Shown: positions 49,554 through 61,781 of the stretch, piece after piece
Position numbering within the stretch: the stretch's first letter is position 1
Layout of the letters: each line of letters starts with the position of its first letter
Assembly: GCA_013397435.1 (NCBI GenBank)
Contig: VZRG01001055.1
Span: 62,001-126,000, forward strand
DNA: 64,000 bases
Source: Erythrocercus mccallii
Taxonomy: Eukaryota > Chordata > Aves > Passeriformes > Dicruridae
Reading direction: 5' to 3'
Position numbers and translations under genes: made by a program
Notes under the pieces: generated by a model
The model's input: the letters and a program-made list of their open reading frames with translations, nothing else
The model's database searches: none
What the model was told of the DNA's origin: nothing

Positions 49554-50194
49554 TGTAAACCCCCTTCCCTCCAAATTATTATAACTTTGCAATTAAGGGC
49601 TTTCAGGCAAAGCTTTGGTAATAGGGATAGCAGCTCTTTATTAACAATATTAAAAAATACAAATGTAGTAGTACAGAAAAACAAGCAAACAAAACAAACA
49701 AAAAAACGCTAGGAAACCCCTGACAGAGTCAGGGATGTGACTTGACACCCTGTTGGGCAGGGTGTTAGAAGCAGCCCAGATGAATCCTCCTGGAGCAGCA
49801 GATGTGGTTCTGTGGAGTAGAGATGATCCCGCAGAGAAATCCAGTGGTGGAGAAATGTGTCCCGTCTTCCTCCAGACAATCCAGTGGAGAAACAGGAATG
49901 TCTGGTGTTCCTCTGTCTCCGTTTTTATCTAGGTAGGAGCTCCAAAGCACACCCCCCACCCCCCTGCATTGGGTGGAGCATCTCACAATGGGATGATGTA
50001 ATGTGCAATGTCATTGGTGAGCCTTAATAGCCCATTATCAGCAGATATCCCCCGGAGGGAGGATGAGTGGTGAAAGGGATAAGAAACACTGCCCCACCCG
50101 ATTTTAACAGCTGGGCCATTATCAGAAAGCATCAGTCTCCCTCCCCCTATAGTTACAAGAGATAAAGGAAAAAAACCCAAACATTTTCCCAACA
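49554..50194 (-). mobile_element. Solo LTR of another ERV family
   Basis: A 641-bp segment. Read on the minus strand it starts TGTTGGGAAAATGTTTGGG (50194 downward) and ends GGGGGTTTACA at 49554, giving the TG...CA ends of a retroviral LTR. A TATA-like GATAAAAAC lies at 49921-49929 (minus strand). The polyadenylation signal AATAAA (TTTATT on plus, 49637-49642) is followed by an 80-bp tail, in the right order and spacing. Composition is richer in GC than the flanks. I could not find a clean target duplication: the left flank is GGAGAA and the right is GATTTC, or GATGAA if the end is taken 10 bp further on. One boundary may therefore be altered. It is unrelated by eye to the LTRs at 4770, 57315, 60132 and 61293. 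No internal viral genes. Confidence 0.75.
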
Positions 50195-53100
50195 GATTTC
50201 AACAGATGAAACAAAAATACACTTTTTTTTTTGTTCCATAACTCAAGACAAAACTGTGGCCTGGGCATAGAAGAGTGTGCAATTCATGCTGGTGCAACAT
50301 TCTTTTAGACATTAACGAGATGTGATGTGACTTTCCCTGGGAGAAAGTCTAACACAATGCAATGTTTCCATCTTATTAACTGGCATTACATAGCCTTGGA
50401 TTTTCATACAACTATGTTCACTGGTCTGGCATCTGCAAACATTGTCTCAACTTCAATATAAATCAGATATATGTCAAGAAGAAAATCTCAAAGAGTATAC
50501 TTTTTCTCCCTTCAAACAGTATTTCTAGCATCACAAATTTCAAGTTTTGTTTTTAATGTTATTACATCATATTTGACATAAACAGTTAAAATAAATAGCA
50601 AAAATCTTTCTTATAATCTAAGCCTTCATTTTAGTGGAATTCTTTATCTCATAAAAAAGGAAAGATGCTTGCTGTTATCATGTTAGTTCCACTTAGAAAC
50701 TCATCCTTGGAGGGTCAAAAATAACTTTAAAATGAAAATATTTTGTCACTTTTTCTGTGAATTTCAAACTTGTAGCACATCTTTGATGATTGAATTTTGA
50801 ATGTTCTCATGGTAAAGAAGAAGAAGATTTGTCAGAAGGAGAATTCAGCCCTGAGGCAGCCATGACAGTAAGTGTAAATTTAAGTGCTCTAACGCACTTA
50901 AAATATCATCTAGTGGAAATGTGGGAAGAGAACAAGGGCATCAAAACAAAAATAATTGTCTTTTAACCACTCCTTTTCTGCAGGTATGAGGAGACCCAAA
51001 CAGTCTTTTCTCTCACTGTATGAATGCCCTATTTCCAGCCTTATTTATAGTCCTTATGAGAAGAGACATTTAATAAATTGATTACAAAGTAAATCTGAAG
51101 TAATTTTGTTCCCCCCTCATATGTTCGTGGATAGAAATCTTTGGTGTTTTGACTGTGTGCCAGTGAAGTGGAGGGTGTTCAAGACAAATTTGCATTCTCC
51201 AACATACCCTAAATATTGCCCTAAGGCTTACATCACATTTTTCTTCATTCATTCCTGATGTATCTGGTCAAAGATTGTAAATTGAAATAACAATTGCTAT
51301 GCCCTGCAGAAAAAAATTGTACATAAATGACAAATACTCAGTCCATTAGAACCCTAAGAGTGTATTTATTTCTCTAGGCTCCATCCTTTCACTGCTGCAT
51401 TTTGCTCTGGCATCTGGCAAATGTAGTTTTGCTTCTGGAGGCATCCAATGGAGGCCCTCTCCTGAGGATCGAGATGCTTACAGGAATCCTTTGTCCTGAA
51501 TCAAATGCTGCTGGCACAACCCGTGTATCAGTATAGAAGAAGGTTCTGTATACAAATATTCATGCTTCCTTGGTGCAGGTCAAAGCATTACAGCTCTGAC
51601 AAGAAAGCAAGGTCTGGGAGTATATTTGACAGAAAGATTGACAGCTTTTTACTGGCCACAGTTGATTTGTGGAAATTCGTGGACTGTGTATAGTTGCAGA
51701 AGTCACTTTAACCTTGGGTGGGTATTGTGGGTTAATAACCATGTGTGTCTGTTGCTGCAATTTTGTTTTCTTATTTTGTATTTCTTCCTTACTTGATTAT
51801 ATTTTTTAACATCTCCTTTCCCTGGCAGTAAATTGATATATGTTGACAGGTTTGGCTTCACAGTCAGTCAAAAGAATAAATTGCTAGATTGACTATACCC
51901 TTGTTTCAAAGATATTAATTTTTTTATCATTGAAGAAACTAAAATTCACTGCTGTATCTGAGACAGTCAACAATAGGACTCTGAGCCTAGCTTTTTTATT
52001 TGCATTAAGGTCACAGGCTTATCAGAAAAACAAGGTTACTGAAGTGTGAGTTTGAAGACATTTGAAAGTGACACCTGTTTGTGTTACACCCCTCCCAAGC
52101 TTCCCATTCTCTTGCTTTGTGAAGCCTTTCCAGTCCAGCAACTTCTAAGAGCATTTTAAAATGTATTCTTCCTCAACAAGCGCTTCTGTTTACAGTAGAG
52201 CTTTCAAGAACTGACAGGTATGCCTTAGTGCACTAATTTATTTATCCTATTCACATGCAAAGCTGCACACAGCTTCTTAGTGCTGTCTCAGGTTGAGAAC
52301 TGAAAGCACACTATAGCTAGTTAGATACTGAATTTTGACATGGAGCTATCCATGTCAACCCAGCTTACAGATCAGGGTCCAAGGGAATAGGGCCTGTGAT
52401 CTGTAGACTATTTTTCCAAAAGCAGACTTCCAATAAACTCTGTTTCTTGCAAAATGAAGTTTCAGAATACACCCTGAAACACTTTTTGATGAAAAAGCAC
52501 TTTGATACACTTGCTTGAAGTGTATGAAGCTGTTCAAAGATAATTTTATAAAGCCTTTGTAAAATTAGCTAAGACAATAGCTTTTCTAAGAAAAGTTATA
52601 GACGTAGAATTTAAAATACTTATTTTTATTAATATCATCATTGGCCACAGAATATCAATCTTTTGATTAAAAACAGAGAAAGCAGAGTGTGTGCTTTTTT
52701 ATCTTTAAAACCATTAGATCAAATTAATTTCTCTCAGGGTGTAACTAGGTGTAACTAGCTGTAACTACTTTACCTTTTGTGATAAACTTATCCTGCCATT
52801 TGTTGTCTCCATTTATCTTTCAATTATATGTTCACAGCATTGCCTGATATTTATTCTGACAGACTCTGAGTTAATGGTAAAATTCTCAGAAATGTTAGTA
52901 ATCTTGATTGACACATAGGCGTGTAAATTTCAGATGATATTGACCAGGTTTTAGCACCCACAGTCCAGATATTTCAGTCTTCTCCTGAAAAAACAAAGAA
53001 ATTCCAAACAACCACTAATATATCTTTTCAGGAAGGCTGCAAATAGAACATAAATCAGAACACATTGTTTTGAATTATTTTCTTTGCCTTGTTGTTGTCT

Positions 53101-56100
53101 TGGAATAATTTTTGCACACACTTCCTCTTTAGAGGATAATGTTAGGAGAAGCTTAAAAACTGCAGAAAGCTAGAAAGTCCCCCTGCCAAGACCTAAAGCA
53201 ATGCTCATGGAAAGTAAAACCACTTATTTTATTCTCATTTCTTTCACCACCCCATTTCACCCAGTAAAAGCAAGTGAAACAGGAGACAGTGAGAGTAAGA
53301 CACCCAGTGCAGTGAATGAAGAAAAGTTAGCAGAAAAACACCTGAAGGAAGAGCTGATTCAAAAAAATTGCATGCCTCTCCTGAAATACACTGTCTAATT
53401 ATTTTTAGTATTTTCTATTATTTCGTGTGTTTGGGGAGGTATATTCTTTTCTGCTTAATGCTGTAGGTACGGTTGGTGCTGTAACCAGTGTAACAACGGA
53501 CACATTGTTATCTTCTTCACATCTTATCTTCACATTGTTATCTGTACTGATCCTGGTTTCAGATGTACCATATCCAGTGTACTAGGAATCCATCTTCAAG
53601 TGAATCTGGAGCTGTAGTCTTTGTAAGCAAAATGGTGGTGTGCCACGTAAACCAGAGAAGGAGGAAGGTTTACAGTGGTGAGGTAATAAATAGTGTGTAA
53701 GGAAGGTTTATAGTGTGGTGCGTAATGTGCTGTAACAACTAAACCTGTTGAAATAAAAATTCATCTGATTCTTACATACAATTGGTAAGCAGTCAAAACA
53801 AACCATGCTAAACCTATTTCCTTTTTCCACTACCTCTGTCAACTACAAGTCTAGAAAATAATTGTAGAATTTAATATCAACATGAAATGTTTTATTCAAC
53901 ATGGAACGAAATAGAATGAACTTTATTTATGAGTAAGACAGAAAAGCCTACTTACTATTGCAATTTTTAACTTCTAGTTCCACATGGACTTGCCACAAGT
54001 CAGACTAAAGTTAATTCAGTGATTTTTTTGTTGTTGAAGCACTTTTTTCCAAGTTCTGTTCCCCCCTACCTTTTTGGTTTGGTTTTTGTTTAACAGCATT
54101 TGTTTAGGAGGTAAAAAATTTTTTTCTCCTGTAAAACCAGAGCTTGGGAGAGCAAATGTGGGAAGTTTTCTGTCCATATTTCCAAGCAAGCTGGACAGGC
54201 ATCCTCAGAGTGTACAGAACAGGTACTCTGCTGCTTTGTTTTATCCTGTTGTGTATGCCTGTTGAACTGAAGGACAACCAGCCAAACTCAGTTCAGCAGT
54301 AAAGTTGGCAAGGTGTATACTGTCTGCTGAATTAATTTACAATTGCTGCAGCCCATAATATCTGCATTCTCTCTTAGCAGGCACTGGAAATGGAGGACAC
54401 AGAGCACGGGGTATTATTTCTGGTCCTGTTTTTCCAAAAGCTGATCATATGTTTGGTGCAATTTTTCACCTTATCAAATGAAGACAAGTTTGTTCACAAA
54501 CTCAGCTCTGTTTCAGCAGCTTCCTGCTGCAGTAAGTGTGACTTGGACCCAGTGTCCCAGCGAGGCTAATATTTGATGCACATAACTCAGGACTGGGACA
54601 CTGGTTTTTACTTATGGCAAAACATTTACCACTCCTGTGGCAATTCATAGGCACCACAAAATGAAAGACTAATCTTTGAGAATAACAGAGGTTACCAATA
54701 TAACCTTTTCAGCCCTCTTTTATTTTAATTTCATGGTCTTCTTTATAACCTTCAATGTGCTTGCACCTGTTCTTCCTCCTCCTGTTCTGCCTTCTCTGCT
54801 TTTTTCAAACACTAAGCAAGATATTGAGAAAGCACATGTAACTGCTAGAAAGGAATTTTATACAGTATCTGCTTCTAACCCCCAAATGCATGGTCATTTG
54901 TTTGATATATAGTGTTCTACGCATCCTGGCCTGAGAGGCACTGGGTAAAAGTAAACAGTGTGAAACATAAGACTCCCAGGCACTCGTAGAGGAGCAGTAC
55001 CACCCCCTGGCGCACCATTCCTTCCTTTGTTTCCAAAGGCAATCAATCATTTGTCAGTGTTGTTGATTTTTCCCTTTGCAGAATATATTAATTAAATCTT
55101 ATATTTTGCAGCCAAAGGAAAGTCTCTGCCTGAAATGGTGTCCCTAACTGAAACACAAATTGGTCATGCCCATTTAATCCTATAATGCTTATCTGCTTTA
55201 CCACCTTTGGGGTGTACAGACTTTCACTATCATCAAAGTCCCAAGCCCTCTCTCCTCCATTTCCCTATTATAATCCTATAAATAAACATTTGAAGAACAA
55301 AAAGGACTACTTTCTGTATGGGTGGGGGAAGGGGTTCCTAGGTGATTTTTGAAAGGACACTACTAAGCTAATCACTCGCCTTGCAGATGTGTGTCCATCT
55401 TTTCAGGCTTGCCAAAAGTTGCTTTCATTTGTGTGCTTTCATTTTGTGTCAGATTAACCCAACAAAGTGATTTGACAGCCAGATTCAGATCCAAAATGGG
55501 CTTGTTTCACAGCCTGTAAACTCAAATTATTCCCAGGCTTTTCATATGTCAGCTGCTGTAAACATGCATGGACATAACAGCAAATATCAGAGATTTGACT
55601 GAGCTGGCATTGCAGCTCTCAGAGCCACTCCTTGAAGTGTTTGAATATATCTTAGTAACACAACTTCATCTTTTTCCCAAAGAAAAAAAGGCTTAATGCC
55701 TTTCAAACTGTTAAAAATTAAAAATACTTTTCAATGTGATCACTTACATGAAGTTGCTTTAGAGAGAAAATTCTGATGGAGGATATTTAACAAATGTGAA
55801 ACATAAGAAATTTTGAAAAGCAGTGTATATTTTCAAACACTTCTGTACCCTTCATTTTTCACATAGATTTTTTTCCCCAAATCCTGGTTCAGATTTAATA
55901 ATTTCAGATGTTATATGGAGGTGCAATGATCTTAATGGGCATGCTGTGAAATCTAAACATGGGCCTAGAACAAGATGTTAGAGGTTGTGACTTGTTTCTG
56001 TTCACAAAGAATACTGTTGTGTTTCTGATCAAAATTAATGTATTTTTGTGTTCTAAATCTGGAACAAAACAGGAAAGTTCATTCAATAAATTAAAAAATT

Positions 56101-56424
56101 AAAAACTCTCATTCACTTCAGTGATCTCTGGATTAGATTTTTGTTTCCAAAACACGAATAATCTGTCAAAGATAATCCTACATGTACTGTTAAAGTGCCA
56201 CAAGAAAGTTGAATCAAACTCTGCCATTATTAGACTCTGTGAAGAAGCAGATGTGAGATAACTAAAATAGTGGTGCCAACTTCTTCTTTAAAATGCATGT
56301 TTGTGGTAATTTGAAAAGTCTGTGTCTGGAAAGTCTTACTTGACATGAAATAAAACTAACTTTAAATACTAGCTGAGTTCTTCATAGACTGCTCTCTGCC
56401 ATACAAACATACACATGTGCACTC
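50195..56424. other. Unassigned unique AT-rich sequence
   Basis: No gene recognised. Minor local duplications: a 10-bp GTGTAACTAG triplet at about 52738-52768; repeats of a 'CACATTGTTATCT' phrase at about 53500-53540; and a repeated 'AAGGAAGGTTTA' phrase at about 53660-53710. None is an identifiable element. Confidence 0.4.
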
Positions 56425-56505
56425 TGTAATCTCTATTGTAATCTCTATTGTAATCTCTATTGTAATCTCTATTGTAATCTCTATTGTAATCTCTATTATA
56501 ATCTC
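56425..56505. repeat. 12-bp tandem repeat, unit TGTAATCTCTAT
   Basis: Six perfect 12-bp units (56425-56496) and a degraded seventh. This is a short minisatellite in otherwise unique DNA. The identity of the units implies recent expansion. Confidence 0.97.
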
Positions 56506-57792
56506 AGGCTATTTGTTGCCTGAACCAGACTGTGAGTCAGGGAAACCAGGTCTGTAGTACCAGGTAACACTGCATCACACTAACCTGCACTAAATTTCAG
56601 GAAGAAGTAAAAGCCTAAAGCCTTGAGTTCAAATATCTCTTGCAAGTTTTTATTTCCCTTTACTATGAATCATAAGGCAAAGTGATTCCAGAAAACAGAA
56701 GAAACAATGTGCCATTTTTATACAATCTATCAAATTTCCAACCATACTCCTTTCCAATTAACCTGAGATAATTTTCAACTAACCTAAGAACTAACACTAA
56801 TCATTAGTGAAGAAAGTGTTATAAATGAATTTGCCAATTCAGTTATTAATAATCATAATAAATTTATTGATTACAAAATGGATAAAAAATAAAAAGTTTG
56901 CGAGCCAAAAGCCCAAAGTGCTGGCCTAGGACCCCAGCACTGGTGGAACAGGGTGACACGGTCTATCTGAGCAATCCCTCTCTGTCCACGAATTGTCTCT
57001 CTGTGGTCCAAATTTTTATACTGTTTTTGTAGCCCCTGGCTAGGGCTTACAATAGAAGAATACAGTTTTTGTGACAGGAAAAAGGTTTCTCTGATTAAAT
57101 AATGTAGCGTTTGGTTCTGCTAGGTGGGTTTCTCGATCTGGCTGAAACGGCAGTATCAGTCTCTTGCTTCTTCCCATTTTGACTGAAAGAACCTCTGCTT
57201 CTGCTTGATGAGGGAGTAATGTGTCTTGATGTCTGGTGCTTGTCTCTGGAGCTGTTTTTGGAACTGTTGGGAAAGGTGTATAGTTCTGCTGAATGGAGTC
57301 GTTTGGGGAGGGGTTGTTATAGATGAATCTATGATGTAATTTGTGCTAAGTTATTTTTATAAGAATATTTTGTTAAACTGTAGAAACAGTATCTGTATAA
57401 AATCAGGCTGTTCCAGGAAAGTTACAAGACACCAGCACAGTGGCAGATGGGCAGGACGCACCCATAAATGCCAGAGATAAGAAATGTTATTGTGTACCAG
57501 CCAGGCAATGGCCATCCAATTCAGCCTGTGGAATTGTGACCAGCCCTTCCCAACGCAACAGAATCAAAGTACTTAACTTTAATCGGCAGACCATGAGTAT
57601 CCAGGAACCAGCAATCAAGGCTATTATTTAGCCTAAAATACCGTCCTTTCAGAAACAAAAACTGCTTCTGTCTTCAGTTCAACACACCCAGCCACGCTCG
57701 AAACTATATTGTTTTAATCCAGATGACTTCATACCCACCAAAGGAGCTGCTCTCCTGCATTGTGCACCTCCACCTCAGGCTACAGAAAACAG

Positions 57793-57799
57793 TATAAAA
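57793..57799 (+). promoter_or_regulatory. TATA box of the nested LTR
   Basis: TATAAAA in the phrase ACAGTATAAAACCACA, conserved with the LTR at 61293. It lies 164 bp upstream of the polyadenylation signal, the layout expected of an LTR promoter followed by the R region. Activity is not known. Confidence 0.7.
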
Positions 57800-57956
57800 C
57801 CACATTGCAGAGGACACATTCTCGTGGATGCAGAGGGGGTGTCCTTTTGACACTGGACTCTGTACCACCAAGTGCCGAATTCCTGGGCCGGCACCTAAGG
57901 ATTTTGGTTTCGTGGCTCATTTTTTCTATTTCCCAAATTTATCCAAAATTGTAATC

Positions 57957-57962
57957 AATAAA
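57957..57962 (+). terminator. Polyadenylation signal of the nested LTR
   Basis: AATAAA in TTGTAATCAATAAAACC, conserved in the 61293 copy and partly in the antisense host LTR. Confidence 0.7.
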
Positions 57963-58241
57963 ACCATTTCATTTTTCATAAAAATCGGATTAGCGATTTT
58001 TTAATTTATAACAGGGTGTTTCGGCTGCTTGACGAGGGTAAATAGCTTCTTCACACCTCCTTTTGGTTATCAGTTGTGGCAAGGTGAAATGAATGGTGAG
58101 TCCATTGCTGGTTTTGGGAAATAATTTCTTCCCCACATATTCCGGGAATGTGATGAAGGTCCCCCTCTGGACCACGGTTTCTCAAACTGTGGTTTGTCTG
58201 AGAAACTTGCTTACATAAAAAACACTTCCTGAATCATAACA

Positions 58242-60131
58242 TTGCATATTTACAAAAAAATTATTTTTGCACGAATTATCCCTTATGTCCATCTATAAAA
58301 AAAGCTATGTCAGTCAGACCTATTAGAACTTCATACACATTTTTCATTAACTGAATGGAAAGAAACTAGAGATATTACAAAGCCTGCATTAAGTACTTTT
58401 CTTAGTACTAGAAACCTAAAAAAATGTCCCAACAAAATTACTGATCTATAAAGTATAATCCATAAACTTCCAAGGAAAACACAGAAGTTGTGAAAGTTTT
58501 GGTATTCTTGAACATATTTAAATAATTTTCAAATGTCCAACCAAGAGGAGTTAAACATTTTTACTATAAAATTCCATTCTAAATGTGATGGGGTTAATAT
58601 CTCTGTTAATATCTTTGGTACCCCATTGGAAGCCAAAGCATTAGCAAATGCCAGAAACAATGTCATAGTCAACCCCTGCTTGATTAAGAGTGCTTCAGCT
58701 GAAATGTCAGTTTAAATGGATGCATAAATAGGATGGGGATTAATCTGAAAGTTCAAAAGTGTTTATTCTCAGAAAGTTAAGTCTATTTCAAATAAAGATG
58801 GCACTTCCGAATAGTCAAGGGATATAATTAATTATTTTTTCCAGGTTTTATAGACAGAAGCAGATGTATGTATAGGAAAGCTGAATTTGTATTCTTGCTC
58901 TAAACACTTCTGTCTTCAGCACTTATCTCAATTTGAATGACATTAAATTGAAATCTGGAATGTCAGACCAGATGTGTTTGGTGATTCCTTTATTTTGAAG
59001 GGAGATGATTGGAAGAGGTTTTGAAAAGGTTGTGCTTCTTCTTTTAAGATGGCAGAGCCTATAAATAAGTAAAATTCTTGCAAATGCAAGAGCAGTAAGA
59101 GAGGAGAACATCATACTTAATAATTTGTTCACACTCAAATGTGGTTTTTTTGAAATGCTGCCATCTGAAAAAGTTAAAATGTATAAAGTGGAAAAAAGTA
59201 GTATCATGAGCATTTGTAGTTATCCTTAGTTAGCCTTGTGCATTACTAATTTCCAGCTCACTTTAATGAAAATGAACAGCATCACAACAGACTCAAAATA
59301 CATGCCTGCAAAGCTAAGAGTGACAGAATGCATTAGTGTCCACAGGACACCTTCATAGTGTGAGGCTCTTGTGACAGCAAAGTCCAAATATTATTGAGAA
59401 ATTTCAAAAATTCCCCTCTTGAGAGAGAATTTTGCAACAGTTTGGGTATATAACCTTAGGGACTGTATGATAATTTTAATATATATTTTTCACTGAGCCT
59501 AGACGGCCTTTTGATGTCAGACTTGTGGTAAAGCATCTCCTGAGCTTCAGGTCTTTTGGTAATCTTCTCTTGTTCTCAAACATACTAAAATCAAAGCTGA
59601 TGTTTCAGCACTACCTAAAGAAAGCTGACTGGAGCTCAGAAAAATATGAAGGCAAAAAATTGTAGATGAGTGCCCTGAAAAGTTCATCATGGTTCTTAGG
59701 GCATTCCATGGAGAGCTCTTCCTTACCATATCCAGATCATTTCTGGACCCAGAGTGTTGATTCGTATATTTTCTAGTATTTCCAGTGCTTTCTTTCAGGA
59801 AGCACTTGCTTTAAGGACTACAGAGTCCTCCTACTCTTAACTTGGAGGCCATTTCAACACCTCAGCTCACATCCTGAATCAGCCTCCTGGGGCTGCATAC
59901 CCCTGAAATCTCTGCAGCCCTGGACAAAAGAAGGTGTTTGCCATCAACATGAATATTCATGCTGGGGTCTAGTTACATGGTTAACCCTTTCAATGCTTTA
60001 ATAGTACACAAAAAAAGTAGTTAAGCTTTAAAATTTTCAAGTGTTTCCTTTGGTAGTCCTGTTTCCCACAAATGAGGAAGAGGGCAGATGGGATTACACT
60101 CTGAGATTGTTTGAAAATTCAGTTTTACTTT
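58242..60131. other. Unassigned; contains one copy of a 95-bp direct repeat (about 58873-58968)
   Basis: No gene. It separates two LTRs but is not their internal region: the LTRs have different target duplications and no gag, pol or env similarity is seen. The segment from AAAGCTGAATTTGTATTC to GGAATGTCAG matches 61998-62088 at roughly 70 per cent by eye count. Confidence 0.5.
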
Positions 60132-60320
60132 TGTTATAAAAAACCAACAAATTTAATCAACAAAATAATTTATTGACAAATTAGCAAAATATAATATTGA
60201 GAAAGCCACAATCGAAGTCAGTACCGAGCCCGGGGTCAGTACTGGGTGAACCACGGACCTGGCCATTGCCTCCACCAAGGTCTCCCTCAGTTCACAAATT
60301 CAGTCTCTGCACGGTTTCTT

Positions 60321-60326
60321 TTTATA
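60321..60326 (-). promoter_or_regulatory. TATA box of the antisense LTR
   Basis: TATAAAAAG on the minus strand, about 150 bp upstream of AATAAA on the same strand. This is a position-based call. Confidence 0.5.
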
Positions 60327-60479
60327 CAGTTTCTGAGTCAGTGAGTGAAGCAATCCATATTTCTTTGTTTCTCTTGTTTTGGAAATGTGTTCAGGTGTCT
60401 TCTTTGTTTCCACTACCAGTGCTGAGTGGGGTTTCCAAGAAGGGAACAGTAGCTTGATGGGATTTCTCAGAACTGGGTA

Positions 60480-60578
60480 TTGGGATATATATCCTGGATA
60501 TTAGGATGCATGTCCTGGATATTGGGATGCATGTCCTGGATATTGGGATGCATGTCGTGGATATTGGGATGCATGTCC
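60480..60578. repeat. 21-bp minisatellite inside an LTR
   Basis: About 4.7 tandem copies of a 21-bp unit (TTGGGATGCATGTCC followed by TGGATA), with the first copy the most diverged. In the orientation of the LTR it sits upstream of the TATA box, in the U3 position where retroviral enhancers lie. Read on the minus strand it gives a repeating DMHPNIQ frame, which is a by-product of the 21-bp (7-codon) period. Confidence 0.95.
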
Positions 60579-60829
60579 GTTGTTGGTGTAGATAAGATTA
60601 GTATCAGTGCTAAGCAGTGGAGCCCTGATGGGCAATGATGGTCCATCTCTGCTCTTGCTGCCCTGCATTGTGATGTGAATGGTGGCCTGTTTCTTGTCAA
60701 AGGCAAGGACATTCCACTGTAGGCTGAGACATTTTAACGTTCGAGGCAGCTGGAATCTGAGAGCTTAGGAGAATCTTATCTTTTATATTTGGTGATACAC
60801 AAATTATTGTACAACATATATAACACTTT

Positions 60830-61292
60830 TAACAGTGCCTCATATAATAATTTTGTAATAAAGGCAAGGCTGGACTCACATGTTCAAGGGACAAAGATAT
60901 AGATACTGCAAGCATAAGAAAAACATTGACAGCCTGGATATTCCATCATTTTCAACAAAATTCATATTTAAGGGAAATTTATTTAAAGCCTAAATCTGTA
61001 TATTCTTTGTTATGAAAAGTTTCATTTGACTGTGGAATTTTTTTGGAAATACATTTTAATTGATTGAAAATGCAAATTTTTATGTTTTTATTCACTGAAG
61101 AACAGATGTTGCTTTTTTTAAAATGTGGAGAGATTTTTTCCCTTACAGTGAATTGTGACAGAGAAACACACAGTCAACCCACAAAGTCAGAACCAAAGTA
61201 GGGCTTTTAGTAATTTCTCTGCCTTAGCCACACCTTGTAAAAATCTACAAGAAGATTACACCACTGGTAGTCTACTTTTCATTAGTGATGTG
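60830..61292. other. Unassigned spacer between two LTRs
   Basis: AT-rich sequence without a recognisable feature. Confidence 0.4.
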
Positions 61293-61774
61293 TGTTATAG
61301 ATGAATCTATGATGTAATTCACGCGAAGTTATTTTTTATAAGAATATTTTGTTAAATTGTAGAAATAGTATCTGTATAAAGTCAGGCTGTCCCAAGAAAG
61401 TTACAAGACACCAGCACAGCAGCAGATGGGCAGGACCCACCCATAAGTACCAGAGATAAGAAATTCTATTGTGTACCAGCTAAGCAACGGACACCCTATT
61501 CACCAGCAGAAAAAGTGCTAACAACTTCTCCCAAAACAGAACAATCAAGGCACTCAGCTTTAATCAGTGAGCAATCTATGTCCAGAAACCACCTATCAAG
61601 GCTATTGTGGAGCCTCAAGCCTGGTCCTTACAGAAACAAAGACTGTCTCTGTCCAAAACTCAGAGACACCCAGCCACACTACAAACTATATTGTTTGATT
61701 CCAGATGACTTCATACCCACCAAAAGGAGCTGCTTCCTACATTGTACACCTTGGCCTCAGGCTACAAAAAACAG

Positions 61775-61781
61775 TATAAAA
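61775..61781 (+). promoter_or_regulatory. TATA box of the family-A LTR
   Basis: TATAAAA in the same context as at 57793, 163 bp before AATAAA. Confidence 0.7.

Larger units (their letters stand above)
57315..58013 (+). mobile_element. Solo LTR, family A, nested in an antisense LTR
   Basis: A 699-bp element with ends TGTTATAGATG...TTTATAACA and a perfect 4-bp target duplication GGGT (57311-57314 and 58014-58017). It is homologous over its full length to the LTR at 61293. Order of signals: TATAAAA at 57793-57799, AATAAA at 57957-57962, then an inverted repeat AAAAATCG/CGATTTTT (57980-58001) just before the end. It inserted into the older LTR spanning 56817-58241, so it is the younger of the two. 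No internal genes: this is a solo LTR left by recombination. Confidence 0.93.
56817..58241 (-). mobile_element. LTR related to family A, antisense, split by a nested LTR
   Basis: The plus strand starts TGTTATAAATGAA at 56817 and ends CATAACA at 58241. Removing the nested LTR and one GGGT copy leaves about 722 bp, the size expected of a single LTR. Read on the minus strand it has a TATA-type box (TTTATA on plus, 57015-57020). AATAAA (TTTATT on plus, 56863-56868) lies in the phrase TTGTAATCAATAAA, which is shared with the family-A LTRs, as is the terminal TTCATTTATAACA. It is therefore a relative of family A in opposite orientation. Its flanks (AAAG left, TTGC right) do not form a duplication, so an end may have changed or the target site has diverged. 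No retroviral coding sequence. Confidence 0.75.
60132..60825 (-). mobile_element. Solo LTR related to family A, antisense
   Basis: 694 bp with ends TGTTATAAAAAA...ATATAACA and a perfect 4-bp target duplication CTTT (60128-60131 and 60826-60829). Minus-strand signals are a TATAAA box (TTTATA on plus, 60321-60326) and AATAAA (TTTATT on plus, 60169-60174), in the right order. The body shares the end motifs and length class with family A, but little sequence in between, so it is a distant subfamily. It contains a 21-bp minisatellite upstream of its promoter (60480-60578). No viral genes adjoin. Confidence 0.85.

Noticed and set aside
58018..61288. A provirus with LTRs at 57315 and 61293 and 3.3 kb of internal sequence
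   Set aside because: Each LTR has its own, different target duplication (GGGT versus TGTG), another LTR lies between them, and no retroviral gene or primer-binding site similarity is seen.
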